Source: Leuconostoc lactis (lineage in GTDB: Bacteria > Bacillota > Bacilli > Lactobacillales > Lactobacillaceae). Taken from it: 64,000 bases of DNA. Made by a program: the position numbers and the translations under genes. Below, one piece after another: positions 37,085 to 45,742 of the stretch (the stretch's first letter is position 1; each line of letters begins with the position of its first letter). The notes beneath the pieces were generated by a model. It searched no databases. It had not been told where the DNA came from and worked only from the letters and a program-made list of their open reading frames with translations. The DNA lies in assembly GCF_007954625.1 (NCBI RefSeq), contig NZ_CP042420.1, positions 468,501 to 532,500 on the forward strand, read 5' to 3'.

Positions 37085-37390
37085 TTAATCGATTGGATCG
37101 CTTTCATCAATTTGATTAATTTTATCGAAAACGCGGAACAAATTATCCATTTCGGTTAATTTATACTTGCGTGAGTTACGATCATAGACAATTTCGGATT
37201 GAATCGGTTCCCCAATTTGCAGGTCATGCAAAAAATCACGAATTTCAGAGATATCCCGTTGCACAGTCTTGCGGCCAATAAAAAACATGTCTTCGATTTC
37301 TTCAATCGACAAAGCGCGATGGCTAATTAAAGCCGAATAGAGCCTCAAAATACGCTGTTTATCGTTAAATACTGTTTTCCGTGCTGCCAT
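37085..37390 (-). CDS. Stand-alone HTH protein (DeoR/HTH_11-like)
   Basis: A 101-residue protein consisting of a winged helix-turn-helix. The sequence KQRILRLYSALISHRALSIEEIEDMF (helices 1-2) and GRKTVQRDISEIRDFL (recognition helix, residues about 44-59) is the pattern seen at the N-terminus of WYL/YafY regulators and DeoR proteins. The ligand or WYL domain is missing. The tail DNLFRVFDKINQIDESDPID is acidic. GGGG precedes the ATG. Possibly a small regulator or an antagonist of a full-length paralogue. Confidence 0.75.
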   Translation of the reverse strand: MAARKTVFNDKQRILRLYSALISHRALSIEEIEDMFFIGRKTVQRDISEIRDFLHDLQIGEPIQSEIVYDRNSRKYKLTEMDNLFRVFDKINQIDESDPID

Positions 37391-37486
37391 AATTTTCCCC
37401 AGGTTTAAATGTTAAATTTATTGTACCAAATAAAACAGATGTTCGGTACAATAAAGATAAGCAATTTATCACGAAAGGTTGGCCTC

Positions 37487-37876
37487 ATGTCTTTATTTAA
37501 TTTCTTTAAAAAGAAAGCCACTAACACGACACCAGAACCCACCCCCGTCACCGACGACACGCCGATTACCTGGGAAAATACCACTGATCCAGATGATTTT
37601 TTTGAAGGTTATCCGGCCGCTGTGCAAGCCCTAACTGACGCTGGCAAACACGCAGCCTCGGAAACGCTGCGGGCGAACGAACTGGCACTTCAGCTGGCCT
37701 TTATTGAACGATTTGAAGCCAAAACACGCGCTGACATCGCTAACATCAGCGACCTTGATGCGCGCACAACGGCTGTCATTGATGCCGTCAGCACGGTCCG
37801 GCGCTATAACCGTCACATGTCTGTTGCCGTTCGTGCCCGTTTGGCCCAAGCCAAGAAAAATTTAATTGGAGAATAA
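37487..37876 (+). CDS. Hypothetical small protein
   Basis: A 129-residue soluble protein starting MSLFNFFKKKA, with a Thr/Pro-rich linker (about 11-35) and an alpha-helical region (EGYPAAVQALTDAGKHAASETLRANELALQLAFIERF...). I recognise no family. The ATG at 37487 has GAAAGG upstream and was preferred over an upstream ATG. It ends one base before the PEBP gene, with which it should be co-transcribed. Confidence 0.7.
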   Translation: MSLFNFFKKKATNTTPEPTPVTDDTPITWENTTDPDDFFEGYPAAVQALTDAGKHAASETLRANELALQLAFIERFEAKTRADIANISDLDARTTAVIDAVSTVRRYNRHMSVAVRARLAQAKKNLIGE

Positions 37877-37877
37877 C

Positions 37878-38384
37878 ATGCAGCTTACTGTGCCACTCGA
37901 AAATGGTTTCATTCCCGATAAGTATGCCAAATTTGCACCGGCAAAATATCGGACACAAGACATGCCGACCACAAACTTTCCTATCACAATCACGGATATC
38001 CCTGACGGCACACAATCACTGTCAATCAGTCTGATTGACTATGACGCCATCCCCGTTGGTGGATTTCCTTGGATTCATTGGCTCGCCGCCAATGTCCCTG
38101 TTGGCAATGTGCCGGAAGACTTGCGCGCAACGGGTCAAGCGGTTTCGGGCACGAACTCAACATGGCATTTTGTGCAAAAGTGCCAACAACCGGCCAATCC
38201 GGCGGTCAACCAAGCCTACATCGGCCCTATGCCACCGGATCAAACGCACAACTACACGCTGACCGTCTTTGCCCTTGATACGCAACTGGATCTCCAAGAT
38301 GGCTTCTTCTTAAACGAACTGCGGACCAAAAGCCAAGGCCACGTACTGGATATGGCAATCGTAGAACTGCCTGCCCGCGCTTAA
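37878..38384 (+). CDS. YbhB/YbcL (PEBP) family protein
   Basis: A 168-residue phosphatidylethanolamine-binding-protein family member. Motifs are TNFPITITDIPDGTQSLSISLIDYDA, the anion-pocket VGGFPWIHWLAANVP and YIGPMPPDQTHNYTLTVFALD (GP-PP and HxYxxxVxALD signatures). Bacterial members are cytosolic or periplasmic with unclear function. Start at 37878 with TTGGAG. Confidence 0.9.
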   Translation: MQLTVPLENGFIPDKYAKFAPAKYRTQDMPTTNFPITITDIPDGTQSLSISLIDYDAIPVGGFPWIHWLAANVPVGNVPEDLRATGQAVSGTNSTWHFVQKCQQPANPAVNQAYIGPMPPDQTHNYTLTVFALDTQLDLQDGFFLNELRTKSQGHVLDMAIVELPARA

Positions 38385-38406
38385 CACCTCATTGAGGTGT
38401 TTTTTT
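38383..38406 (+). terminator. Terminator of the PEBP gene
   Basis: AACACCTC-ATT-GAGGTGTT followed by T7, overlapping the stop codon. Confidence 0.9.
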
Positions 38407-38448
38407 ATGCAGAAAATTAGGATTATTCAACACCTGATTGCATATTTG

Positions 38449-38465
38449 TTGTATTTAAATTCATG
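38449..38465. promoter_or_regulatory. ARG box upstream of argC
   Basis: Read on the minus strand, CATGAATTTAAATACAA matches the ArgR/AhrC operator consensus CATGAATAAAAATGCAA at 14 of 17 positions. A second, weaker half (TTGCATATTTG) adjoins on the left. ArgR plus arginine should repress argCJBD from here. Confidence 0.7.
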
Positions 38466-38505
38466 ACGCTTTATGATTTACAGCAACGACTCGGGAGGAA
38501 ATAGT

Positions 38506-39546
38506 ATGACAGCAACTCAAATTAAAGTGGCCATCGTTGGCGTCACCGGCTATGCCGGAATGGAATTACTACGCTTACTTCACGCTCATCCATACGTGCA
38601 GATCGTCTCAATTCATCAAACAACTGAGACCCAGGAAACGATTGACCAAACCTTCCCTCATTTGCAGTCACTGTATAAAATGACACCAACACTCGTTGAC
38701 CCAGTGCATATTATGCAAAACGCCGATTTAGTTTTTTTCGCCACATCAAGTGGCGTCACCAAAACGCTCGCTGCGCCATTTATTGCGCAACACTTTCCCG
38801 TCATTGACTTATCTGGGGACTTTCGTTTGAACGCCAAAGACTATACACAATGGTATCATCAACCCGCCGCACCACAAGCATTGTTGGACCAAGCCAGCTA
38901 CAGTCTCGCCGATTTTTATAGCAACGATAAAACCTACATCGCTAACCCCGGTTGCTACGCTACCGCCACCCTCCTAGCTTTAGCACCGCTGGCCCAAGCA
39001 CAGTTACTCGATACCGACAGCATTGTCATTGATGCCAAAAGTGGGCTCTCTGGTGCTGGGAAATCGTTAACGACGGCGAACCATTTTGTCACTGTCAACG
39101 AAAATATGATGATGTACAAGGCGAATCAACATCAACATTTACCAGAAATCATGCAACAGTTACAACGCTGGCAGCCCAGTCTAGCCCATATTCAATTCAC
39201 AACCTCACTGCTCCCCATTAACCGCGGTATTTTCGTCAGTGCTTATGTGAAATTAAAGCAGCCCTTAACCCCCACAGCCATTCACACCCTTTATCACCAG
39301 ACCTACGCCGACAAACCATTTGTCCGGTTGATGCCACTAGATACCCTACCAGATATCAAGCAAGTCGTCGGGACGAATTTCACAGATATCGGCATCACCT
39401 ATAATCCCATCACCCACTATCTCACGATTGTCAGCGTGCTGGATAACATGATTAAGGGTGCCGCCGGCCAAGCCATTCAAAATATGAATCATCTGTACCA
39501 TTTTGAGGAAACGACTGGTTTAAATCTCATTGCGCAATATGCTTAA
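38506..39546 (+). CDS. argC: N-acetyl-gamma-glutamyl-phosphate reductase
   Basis: A 346-residue NADPH enzyme, third step of arginine biosynthesis. Rossmann motif IVGVTGYAGMELLRLLHAHP; catalytic cysteine in YIANPGCYATATLLAL; SGLSGAGKSLTTANHF and QHQHLPEIMQQL follow. ATG at 38506 with GGGAGGAAA; an upstream ATG gives a 11-residue extension without a ribosome site. First gene of argCJBD behind an ARG box. Confidence 0.95.
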   Translation: MTATQIKVAIVGVTGYAGMELLRLLHAHPYVQIVSIHQTTETQETIDQTFPHLQSLYKMTPTLVDPVHIMQNADLVFFATSSGVTKTLAAPFIAQHFPVIDLSGDFRLNAKDYTQWYHQPAAPQALLDQASYSLADFYSNDKTYIANPGCYATATLLALAPLAQAQLLDTDSIVIDAKSGLSGAGKSLTTANHFVTVNENMMMYKANQHQHLPEIMQQLQRWQPSLAHIQFTTSLLPINRGIFVSAYVKLKQPLTPTAIHTLYHQTYADKPFVRLMPLDTLPDIKQVVGTNFTDIGITYNPITHYLTIVSVLDNMIKGAAGQAIQNMNHLYHFEETTGLNLIAQYA

Positions 39547-39565
39547 CACGATACCGAGGAAAAAC

Positions 39566-40783
39566 ATGACCCAAACACTAGACGCACCATTCACAACCTT
39601 ATCTCATCCCAGCATTGCCGCACCAAAAGGCTTTCACGCCGACGGGCAACATGTTGGTTTAAAACACAAAGCCAAAGATTTGGGCTGGCTGATCAGCGAC
39701 GTGCCCGCTGCGGTAGCCGGCGTCTTTACAACCAACCAAATCCAAGCCGCCCCCGTCCAAGTTACCAAACAAACCATTCAAAACGGCCAGCTACAAGCGA
39801 TCGTTGTCAATTCTGGCAATGCCAACGCGGTGACTGGGCAAATTGGTTTGACGCACGCCAAAATGATGCAAACGACGACCGCGGATAAATTGGGTATTGC
39901 GCCCAACTTGGTGGGCGTCGCATCAACTGGTGTTATCGGGCAAATACTCCCTATTGACACCGTGACCACAGGCATTCACCAGCTTCAGCATGACGGTGAC
40001 CCCAAAGGGTTTGCCCACGCCATTATGACCACGGATACCAACGAAAAGGCCGTGACCATTCAAGGCACCATTGCCGGAAAACAAGTCACAATGAGCGGCG
40101 TCGCAAAAGGTTCCGGTATGATTCATCCCAACATGGCCACCATGCTTGGCTTTATCACCACGGATGCTAATATTACCAGTTCGCTATTGCAACAAGCCTT
40201 GGCAGAAGACGTCGAGACGAGTTTTAACCAAATCACCATTGATGGCGATACCAGTACCAACGACATGGTCTTAGTCATGGCCAATGGCCTTGCTGGCAAT
40301 CCACTGATTACACAAGCCGATGCTACCTACGAACAATTTAAAGCGATGCTACATCACGTGACCACGACGCTGGCCATTGCGATTGCCAACGATGGCGAAG
40401 GGGCAACGAAACTTATCACCGTCACCGTTACCCATGCGGCTTCGGCCACCGCCGCCCGACTCATTGCCAAAAAGGTGGTCGGCTCATCATTGGTGAAAAC
40501 CGCCATGTTTGGCAAAGATCCCAATTGGGGTCGCATTATTGCCGCCATTGGCGCTACCGAAACGGCTATTACCCCAGATACCATTGCCATCAGCATTAAT
40601 GACTACCCAGTCATGCAAGCTGGCGCCCCTGTTGCCTTTAACCAGACAGCACTGGCAAATTCACTAGAAGACCCGCACATCACGATTCAAATTGATCTCA
40701 ACAATGGAGAAGCCACCGGCCAAGCCTGGGGATCGGATTTGACTTACGACTATGTAAAAATTAACGCCCTCTACACCACATAA
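39566..40783 (+). CDS. argJ: Bifunctional glutamate N-acetyltransferase / acetylglutamate synthase
   Basis: A 405-residue ornithine acetyltransferase that transfers acetyl from N-acetylornithine to glutamate, making the pathway cyclic. The autocleavage site is in GVAKGSGMIHPNMATMLGF (nucleophilic Thr of MATML), with ITIDGDTSTNDMVLVMANG after it. Start at 39566 with CGAGGA. No separate argA/argE is present here, consistent with ArgJ serving steps one and five. Confidence 0.95.
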   Translation: MTQTLDAPFTTLSHPSIAAPKGFHADGQHVGLKHKAKDLGWLISDVPAAVAGVFTTNQIQAAPVQVTKQTIQNGQLQAIVVNSGNANAVTGQIGLTHAKMMQTTTADKLGIAPNLVGVASTGVIGQILPIDTVTTGIHQLQHDGDPKGFAHAIMTTDTNEKAVTIQGTIAGKQVTMSGVAKGSGMIHPNMATMLGFITTDANITSSLLQQALAEDVETSFNQITIDGDTSTNDMVLVMANGLAGNPLITQADATYEQFKAMLHHVTTTLAIAIANDGEGATKLITVTVTHAASATAARLIAKKVVGSSLVKTAMFGKDPNWGRIIAAIGATETAITPDTIAISINDYPVMQAGAPVAFNQTALANSLEDPHITIQIDLNNGEATGQAWGSDLTYDYVKINALYTT

Positions 40784-40804
40784 GTTACACCAAGGAGCGA
40801 AGCG

Positions 40805-41542
40805 ATGACCAAAAAATACATCATTAAAATTGGCGGTAATGCCGCCCAACAGCTCACGCCTGCGTTTTTTGACACGATTAAACACTGGCAAAAACAACAT
40901 ATTCAAGTGGCCATCGTCCATGGCGGTGGTGATCAGATTTCTAATTTGATGACGCAATTCAACGAACCGGTACAAAAATTTAACGGTATTCGGGTCACCA
41001 CCGTGCAAGGCCTTCATATCACACAAATGGCGCTCCTCGGCCAAGTGCAACCAGCGCTAACCGAAGCCTTTCGGCAACACGGCATCGCAGCCATCGGACT
41101 TAATGCCGGTAGTAATCAACTGTTAACCGGCCATGTGTTGGATCAGGCACTTTATGGCTATGTGGGCGTTATTCACCAAGTCAACACCCAGCTCATCCAA
41201 CAACTTTGGCAGCAAAATTTAATCCCAATTATCGCCCCCCTTGCCATGACAAATGACGGCCAGTGGTTAAATGTCAACGCTGACCACGCAGCCACCGCCA
41301 TTGCCAAACAACTCCACGCTGACGCCTTGTATTTACTCACTGACGTTGCCGGCGTGAAAGTCAGTGGTTGCTTATTACAAAAACTCACCAAAAAAACGGC
41401 GCAACAATTAACCGCTGATCACCTCGTCACTGGTGGCATGATTCCAAAAATCAACAGTGCCTTAAGCGCGGTCAAACGCGGGGTTCATCATGTCCATATC
41501 ACCAACACCGTCACCCAACCGGGCACGGTCGTTACACTTTAA
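40805..41542 (+). CDS. argB: Acetylglutamate kinase
   Basis: A 245-residue amino-acid kinase: KYIIKIGGNAAQQL, substrate loop VAIVHGGGDQISNLM, and LLTDVAGVKVSGCLLQKLT, then HLVTGGMIPKINSALSAVKRGV. The N-terminal helix seen in arginine-inhibited hexameric enzymes is absent, so feedback inhibition is less likely. AAGGAG precedes the ATG. Confidence 0.95.
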   Translation: MTKKYIIKIGGNAAQQLTPAFFDTIKHWQKQHIQVAIVHGGGDQISNLMTQFNEPVQKFNGIRVTTVQGLHITQMALLGQVQPALTEAFRQHGIAAIGLNAGSNQLLTGHVLDQALYGYVGVIHQVNTQLIQQLWQQNLIPIIAPLAMTNDGQWLNVNADHAATAIAKQLHADALYLLTDVAGVKVSGCLLQKLTKKTAQQLTADHLVTGGMIPKINSALSAVKRGVHHVHITNTVTQPGTVVTL

Positions 41543-41555
41543 CAAGGAGTACCTT

Positions 41556-42677
41556 ATGACCCTCTTTCCTAATTATCACCGTGCACCCGTGACTTTTATC
41601 CAAGCGCAAAATGCCACTTGGTTTGACGACCAAGGACAGGCCTATAGTGATTTAACCAGCGGCATTGGCGTCTATAACATTGGCGCAACTCACCCCAAAG
41701 TCGTAGCAGCCTTGACGCAGCAAGCTGAAAAAATGTGGCATATCCCCAATTTATATCAAAATCCTTTGCAAGAGGCCGTGGCCCAACAACTCGGTGGCAA
41801 TGATTACACGACTTATTTTGCCAATTCTGGTGCCGAAGCAAATGAAGCGGCGATTAAACTCGCACGTCTGGTAACCGGTAAATCAACGATTATCTCGTTT
41901 ACCAACTCGTTTCACGGTCGCACCTATGCGGCCATGTCAGCCACCGGGCAAGACAGTATTCATGCTGGCCTACCCATGTTGACCGGCTTTACTTACGCGA
42001 AATTCAACGATATTACCAGCGTCAAAGCACTGATCACCGACGATACGGCGGCCATTATGTTGGAATTGGTGCAGGGTGAAGGTGGTGTTTTCCCCGCTGA
42101 CCCAGCCTTTGTCGCTGAGTTAGTTAATTTAGCGAAAACAAATGGCATTTTGTTACTGGTTGATGAAGTCCAGACGGGCATGGGCCGAACTGGCACAAGA
42201 TTTGCTTTTGAACAATATGGTTTCACGCCAGACATTTTTACCACCGCCAAAGGATTGGCTAACGGCATTCCGGTTGGTGCCATGTTAGCGAAAAACGAAT
42301 TCGCCCCTGCTTTGGCCTATGGTACACACGGTTCCACTTTTGGCGGCAATCCCTTAGTCATGTCCGCTGCACAAGCGACCCTGACTATCTTAGATGAGGT
42401 GTTACCAACTTTACCGGAAAAAGTGGCCTTATTTTGGGATAAGTTAGCTGAATTTAAAAACTTATCAGTCGTTGATGACGTCCGCGGTCTGGGGATGATG
42501 GCCGGTATGTCACTCACGGTGCCAGTGGATCAAGTCGTTGCTGATCTCTTGCAAGAACACATTATTGTCTTATCCGCCGGCCACAACACGTTACGCCTGC
42601 TGCCACCATTAACAATTCCCACCGCCCAACTATTAGAGACGTTAGATAAAATTAAAATTCAACTTGATAAAATTTAG
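41556..42677 (+). CDS. argD: Acetylornithine aminotransferase
   Basis: A 373-residue class-III PLP aminotransferase: YSDLTSGIGVYNIGATHP, phosphate-binding NSGAEANEAAIKLAR, SFHGRTYAAMSATGQ, LLVDEVQTGMGRTG (Asp to PLP nitrogen), and the PLP lysine in TTAKGLANGIPVGAML. Start at 41556 with AAGGAG, 14 bases after argB. Last gene of the operon; argG/H/F are not in this window. Confidence 0.95.
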   Translation: MTLFPNYHRAPVTFIQAQNATWFDDQGQAYSDLTSGIGVYNIGATHPKVVAALTQQAEKMWHIPNLYQNPLQEAVAQQLGGNDYTTYFANSGAEANEAAIKLARLVTGKSTIISFTNSFHGRTYAAMSATGQDSIHAGLPMLTGFTYAKFNDITSVKALITDDTAAIMLELVQGEGGVFPADPAFVAELVNLAKTNGILLLVDEVQTGMGRTGTRFAFEQYGFTPDIFTTAKGLANGIPVGAMLAKNEFAPALAYGTHGSTFGGNPLVMSAAQATLTILDEVLPTLPEKVALFWDKLAEFKNLSVVDDVRGLGMMAGMSLTVPVDQVVADLLQEHIIVLSAGHNTLRLLPPLTIPTAQLLETLDKIKIQLDKI

Positions 42678-42733
42678 TTGTTGACAATTAATTCTCATGT
42701 TGTTATACTTAAATAGTTGAGTAAACAACAAAT

Positions 42734-42805
42734 TGCTCCATAGTTCAGTGGTAGAATAACGCACTGTTAATGCGCAGGTCCCTGGTTCGAATCCAGGTGG
42801 AGCAG
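42734..42805 (+). tRNA. tRNA-Asn (GTT)
   Basis: Acceptor TGCTCCA/TGGAGCA with discriminator G, D-stem GTTC/GAAT, anticodon loop CTGTTAA giving GTT, T-arm CCTGG-TTCGAAT-CCAGG. CCA is not encoded. It is followed by an AT-rich island, as tRNA genes often are. Confidence 0.95.
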
Positions 42806-42825
42806 TACAGAATTGATTTATATTA

Positions 42826-42856
42826 GAAAGCACATGATTTAAATCATGTGCTTTTT
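42826..42856 (+). terminator. Terminator of tRNA-Asn
   Basis: AAAGCACATGATTTAAATCATGTGCTTT palindrome with T-run. Confidence 0.9.
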
Positions 42857-43171
42857 CTTTTACAAAATATAATCTCATAATGATTGTAGTATTCTTCAAT
42901 AGTCATAAAATTACGTTAAATTAACTCATTCATTATTATTCTGGCTTAAGTGGTAATTTTTTATTTATTGGTCCGTGATTATTGCATGAAAAAAAACTAA
43001 CCTATTTTACTATGATATCAAGCAATTACTGACCTTATTCTCTTTATGAAAGTAAAGACTTTCTCTCATAAACTGTAGGTATGGTAAGAAAAATCAAATA
43101 AGCATATTTGTTGATATTTTACAAGCCTTTGTTATATTATAAGGATATAAAGATATAGGGGGATTAATTGA
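42857..43171. other. AT-rich spacer with a promoter for the coiled-coil pseudogene
   Basis: No gene seen. A promoter TTGATA (43111-43116), 16 bases, TATATT (43133-43138) and a GGGGG ribosome site (43158-43162) precede the ORF at 43172. Composition is clearly richer in A/T than the flanking genes. Confidence 0.5.
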
Positions 43172-43758
43172 ATGAATAGTGTAGTGAAAAAGAGTATTGT
43201 TGCAGTAACAGGTGCATTAGCACTTGTAGTAGCTGGTGGGAGCTCCGTACATGCTTACACTAGTTGGCAGGCTGGTAAGGAACATCTGACAAGACCTCAG
43301 AATACATTGATAAGTTAACGGACCATATTAAGCAGATTAATGATGACCAAAAGAAACGCCTCGATGAGGTTAACACCTTAACAAAGAAGGCTACTGACTT
43401 AGAAAAACGAGCTGAAAAAGCAGAAAAGCTAAGAGACTTTACTCAAGCTGAGTTAAATCAAAACAATGCTAATTGGTTGAAAGACAGGACAGATAGGGAT
43501 GCTATTCAAGCTGAACTTAACGAAGTAAAGAACCAAATTTCTGAGAAAGAACAAACTATTGAAAAGAACGCAACTGAAATTACTCGTCTGAATGATGAAC
43601 TAGCTAAGGCTAAGGATAAAAGTTCAAAAGATGATAAGAAAATTTCAGAATTAGAAGAAGCTATTGGTGACGCCCAGAAATTAAGAGAAAAAGCAGAAAA
43701 GGCTTACATGGACGCAACCAAAGATCAAGTAAAAAACAATCAAGCAAAACAACAATAA
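43172..43758 (+). pseudogene. Exported coiled-coil protein gene, frameshifted
   Basis: Frame one starts at 43172 with a signal peptide (MNSVVKKSIVAVTGALALVV...VHA) and YTSWQAGKEH, then stops at 43318. The missing continuation, DKTSEYIDKLTDHIKQI and a long Lys/Glu/Leu coiled coil ending at 43758, is in the frame offset by one lost base near 43286. Repaired, the product would be about 195 residues, a close match in plan to the 198-residue paralogue at 44148-44744. No slippery heptamer is seen at the site. The rest of the frame is intact, so decay is recent or this is a sequence error. Confidence 0.8.
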
Positions 43759-43767
43759 ACACTATTG

Positions 43768-43792
43768 AGCAACCTTTCGGGGTTGCTTTTTT
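43768..43792 (+). terminator. Terminator after the frameshifted coiled-coil gene
   Basis: AGCAACC-TTTCGG-GGTTGCT followed by TTTTTT. Confidence 0.88.
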
Positions 43793-44050
43793 ATTTTATT
43801 TATATTCTACATTTGGCTCAGGAATACATATGTATTTCTTTTGAAAACATAGAAAAACCCCACAAATTAGATTTACAGCTAACTATTGGGGGTAGTTTAT
43901 ATCAACAGTATCATTTTTTTGCAATCATTTTAAAACTAAAAAATAGCCTTATTTTAGAACTAATCAACTGATTTTAATGGCGTTTCCCACCTTTTTTGAC
44001 TATGTTAAAAATATGTCTTACAGCCTTTTTCTTATTTATCAACACATACA
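43793..44050. other. AT-rich spacer between convergent paralogues
   Basis: No ORF with a ribosome site, no tRNA and no strong repeat. A 68-codon plus-strand frame lacks a start signal and is judged spurious. Confidence 0.45.
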
Positions 44051-44092
44051 AAAAGAGACTAACTACCACTTATTAGTGGGTTAGTCTCTTTT
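44051..44092. terminator. Bidirectional terminator of the intact coiled-coil gene
   Basis: Long stem AAAAGAGACTAAC-T-ACCACT / AGTGGGTTAGTCTCTTTT with T/A tracts on both sides. Confidence 0.88.
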
Positions 44093-44147
44093 ATAATGAA
44101 AGATAACAGACATTTAGTTGTTAGCTGACGTTGTAATGCAACATTAT

Positions 44148-44744
44148 TTAATCCACTTTATGTCGAGGATCGTTTGCTATCTGTTCAGCATGCTCCTTTA
44201 ATTTTCTCATCTCCTCAACTGCCGCATTCATGTCAGCCTCGTGAGCAGTCTCAACCGCGTTTCGCGTTTCTTGTTCCTTTGCTTGTTCCTTTTGTCTAAT
44301 CAGATTTTCCTGATCAGCAAGAAGATTGTTCTTTTCACCAGTCAGTCGATTAATCGTGTCGTTCAGCTGATTAATTGTGTTACTATTTGTAGTAATGTCT
44401 CTCTGTAAATCAATAAGCCGTTGCTGCATATCAGGAGTTCCTAATTTCGCTTGCAATTCACTCTCAAGCCTATTTTTTTCAGTAATAAGTGTATTATTTT
44501 CAGTAGCAAGTCTATTTTTTTCAGTTTCAGCATTTGCCAACAATGTGTCAACACTCGATTTTTGTTCTTTCAATTTCCTTATTCGTCCAGCTAATTCGTC
44601 AATGTAATTCTTAGTTTCCGTTATATGCTGATTTCCAGCGGTACTTTCCCACTTCGTAAAAGCATACGCTGTTCCCCCAAACAAAACCATAGCAAATGCT
44701 AGGATTGCGCCAGGTAAAGCGATTTTAGTAACTAGATTCTTCAT
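44148..44744 (-). CDS. Exported coiled-coil protein, unknown function
   Basis: A 198-residue protein with a signal peptide or membrane anchor (about 8-28, ending GGTAYA) and a mature part that is almost wholly heptad-rich coiled coil (about 40-190, rich in Asn, Lys, Glu, Leu). It has no Cys and no recognised catalytic domain. The motif FTKWESTAGNQHITETKNYIDEL after the signal matches YTSWQAGKEH...DKTSEYIDKL in the frameshifted gene, so the two are paralogues in inverted orientation. Codon use is AT-rich, suggesting transfer. Possible roles include surface adhesion or a secreted toxin/antitoxin scaffold, none supported directly. Confidence 0.8.
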   Translation of the reverse strand: MKNLVTKIALPGAILAFAMVLFGGTAYAFTKWESTAGNQHITETKNYIDELAGRIRKLKEQKSSVDTLLANAETEKNRLATENNTLITEKNRLESELQAKLGTPDMQQRLIDLQRDITTNSNTINQLNDTINRLTGEKNNLLADQENLIRQKEQAKEQETRNAVETAHEADMNAAVEEMRKLKEHAEQIANDPRHKVD

Positions 44745-44937
44745 AGTTTTACCCTCAACTCTCGATACATTTTTCTGTTTTTGGTTTGTGATACATCTTT
44801 CAAAATATTAATCACTTATCATAACACACACTATTTTCAGTTAATATTTTACGCTCTTTTAAAATATTATCAATAATATTGTGTAATTATTTTTGTAATA
44901 AAAAACAGAGACTCGTCTCCGTACAACCCTCAGCAAC

Positions 44938-44990
44938 TAAAAAAGCCATGCAGACTAGTCTCACAACTAGCCCACACGGCTTTTTATTTT
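44938..44990 (-). terminator. Terminator of ubiE/menG
   Basis: AAAAGCC...GGCTTTTT outer stem with ACTAGT/ACTAG inner pairing and T-run on the minus strand. Confidence 0.75.
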
Positions 44991-45699
44991 ATTTCACGGC
45001 ATAATGCGCAGCAGCAGCGCCAAGATTAAAACGTGAAATCGTGACCTTTTCAAATCCCACCTGTAATAACCGTTGTCCTAACGTGCGATAATCCATGAAC
45101 TGTTCGGTGGTCTCATCCAGGTACTTGTACTCTTGATACTTCCCTTTAGCAAATAACTTACCAAACATTGGCATCACCTGGCCAAAATACAATTGCCAGA
45201 ACGGCTTCACCACTGGGTTATCAGGTTGTGACGTCTCTAAAATCACCAACTGCCCCCCTGGCTTAAGGACACGATACATTTCCTGCAAACCAAGCACTGG
45301 ATCAGGTAAGTTTCGCAGACCAAAGCCAATCGTCACAATATCAAACGTATTGTTGTCAAACGGCAAGGCCATTGCATCCCCTTGCACTAACGTGATTTTA
45401 TCAAAATAATCACTGACGTCGACTTTCTTTTGCCCAATTGCCAACATTTCCTCACTAAAATCAAGGCCTGTCACATGGGCAGTTGGATCACTTTTTTCCG
45501 CCAAAGCTAACGCCCAGTCAGCGGTTCCAGTCGCTAGATCAATAATATTTGCGCCTTCTGGAAAGGTCATCCGTGCCATTACTTTTTGGCGCCACAACTT
45601 ATGCGTGCCGAGTGAGATGATGTTATTCATCTTGTCATATTCAGGGGCAATCGTATTAAAAAGTGCCCGCACATCAGTATTTTTTGGTGATTGTGTCAT
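44989..45699 (-). CDS. menG: Demethylmenaquinone methyltransferase
   Basis: A 236-residue SAM methyltransferase of the UbiE/MenG family, last step of menaquinone synthesis. Motif I IIDLATGTADWALALAEK (about 54-71), VTGLDFSEEMLAIGQKKV, GDAMALPFDNNTFDIVTIGFGLRNL and YRVLKPGGQLVILETSQP are diagnostic. It lies 43 bases downstream of menE on the same strand. Confidence 0.92.
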   Translation of the reverse strand: MTQSPKNTDVRALFNTIAPEYDKMNNIISLGTHKLWRQKVMARMTFPEGANIIDLATGTADWALALAEKSDPTAHVTGLDFSEEMLAIGQKKVDVSDYFDKITLVQGDAMALPFDNNTFDIVTIGFGLRNLPDPVLGLQEMYRVLKPGGQLVILETSQPDNPVVKPFWQLYFGQVMPMFGKLFAKGKYQEYKYLDETTEQFMDYRTLGQRLLQVGFEKVTISRFNLGAAAAHYAVK

Positions 45700-45742
45700 A
45701 AGTTTTTATCCGTGAGCTGTGTCGCTCACGCCTACTCCTCTT

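Noticed and set aside
43270..43320. Programmed -1 frameshift in the coiled-coil gene
   Set aside because: The frame relation would allow it, but there is no X-XXY-YYZ slippery site or downstream pseudoknot near 43286.
43765..43971. Plus-strand ORF of 68 codons in the island
   Set aside because: It starts inside a terminator hairpin and lacks a ribosome site.
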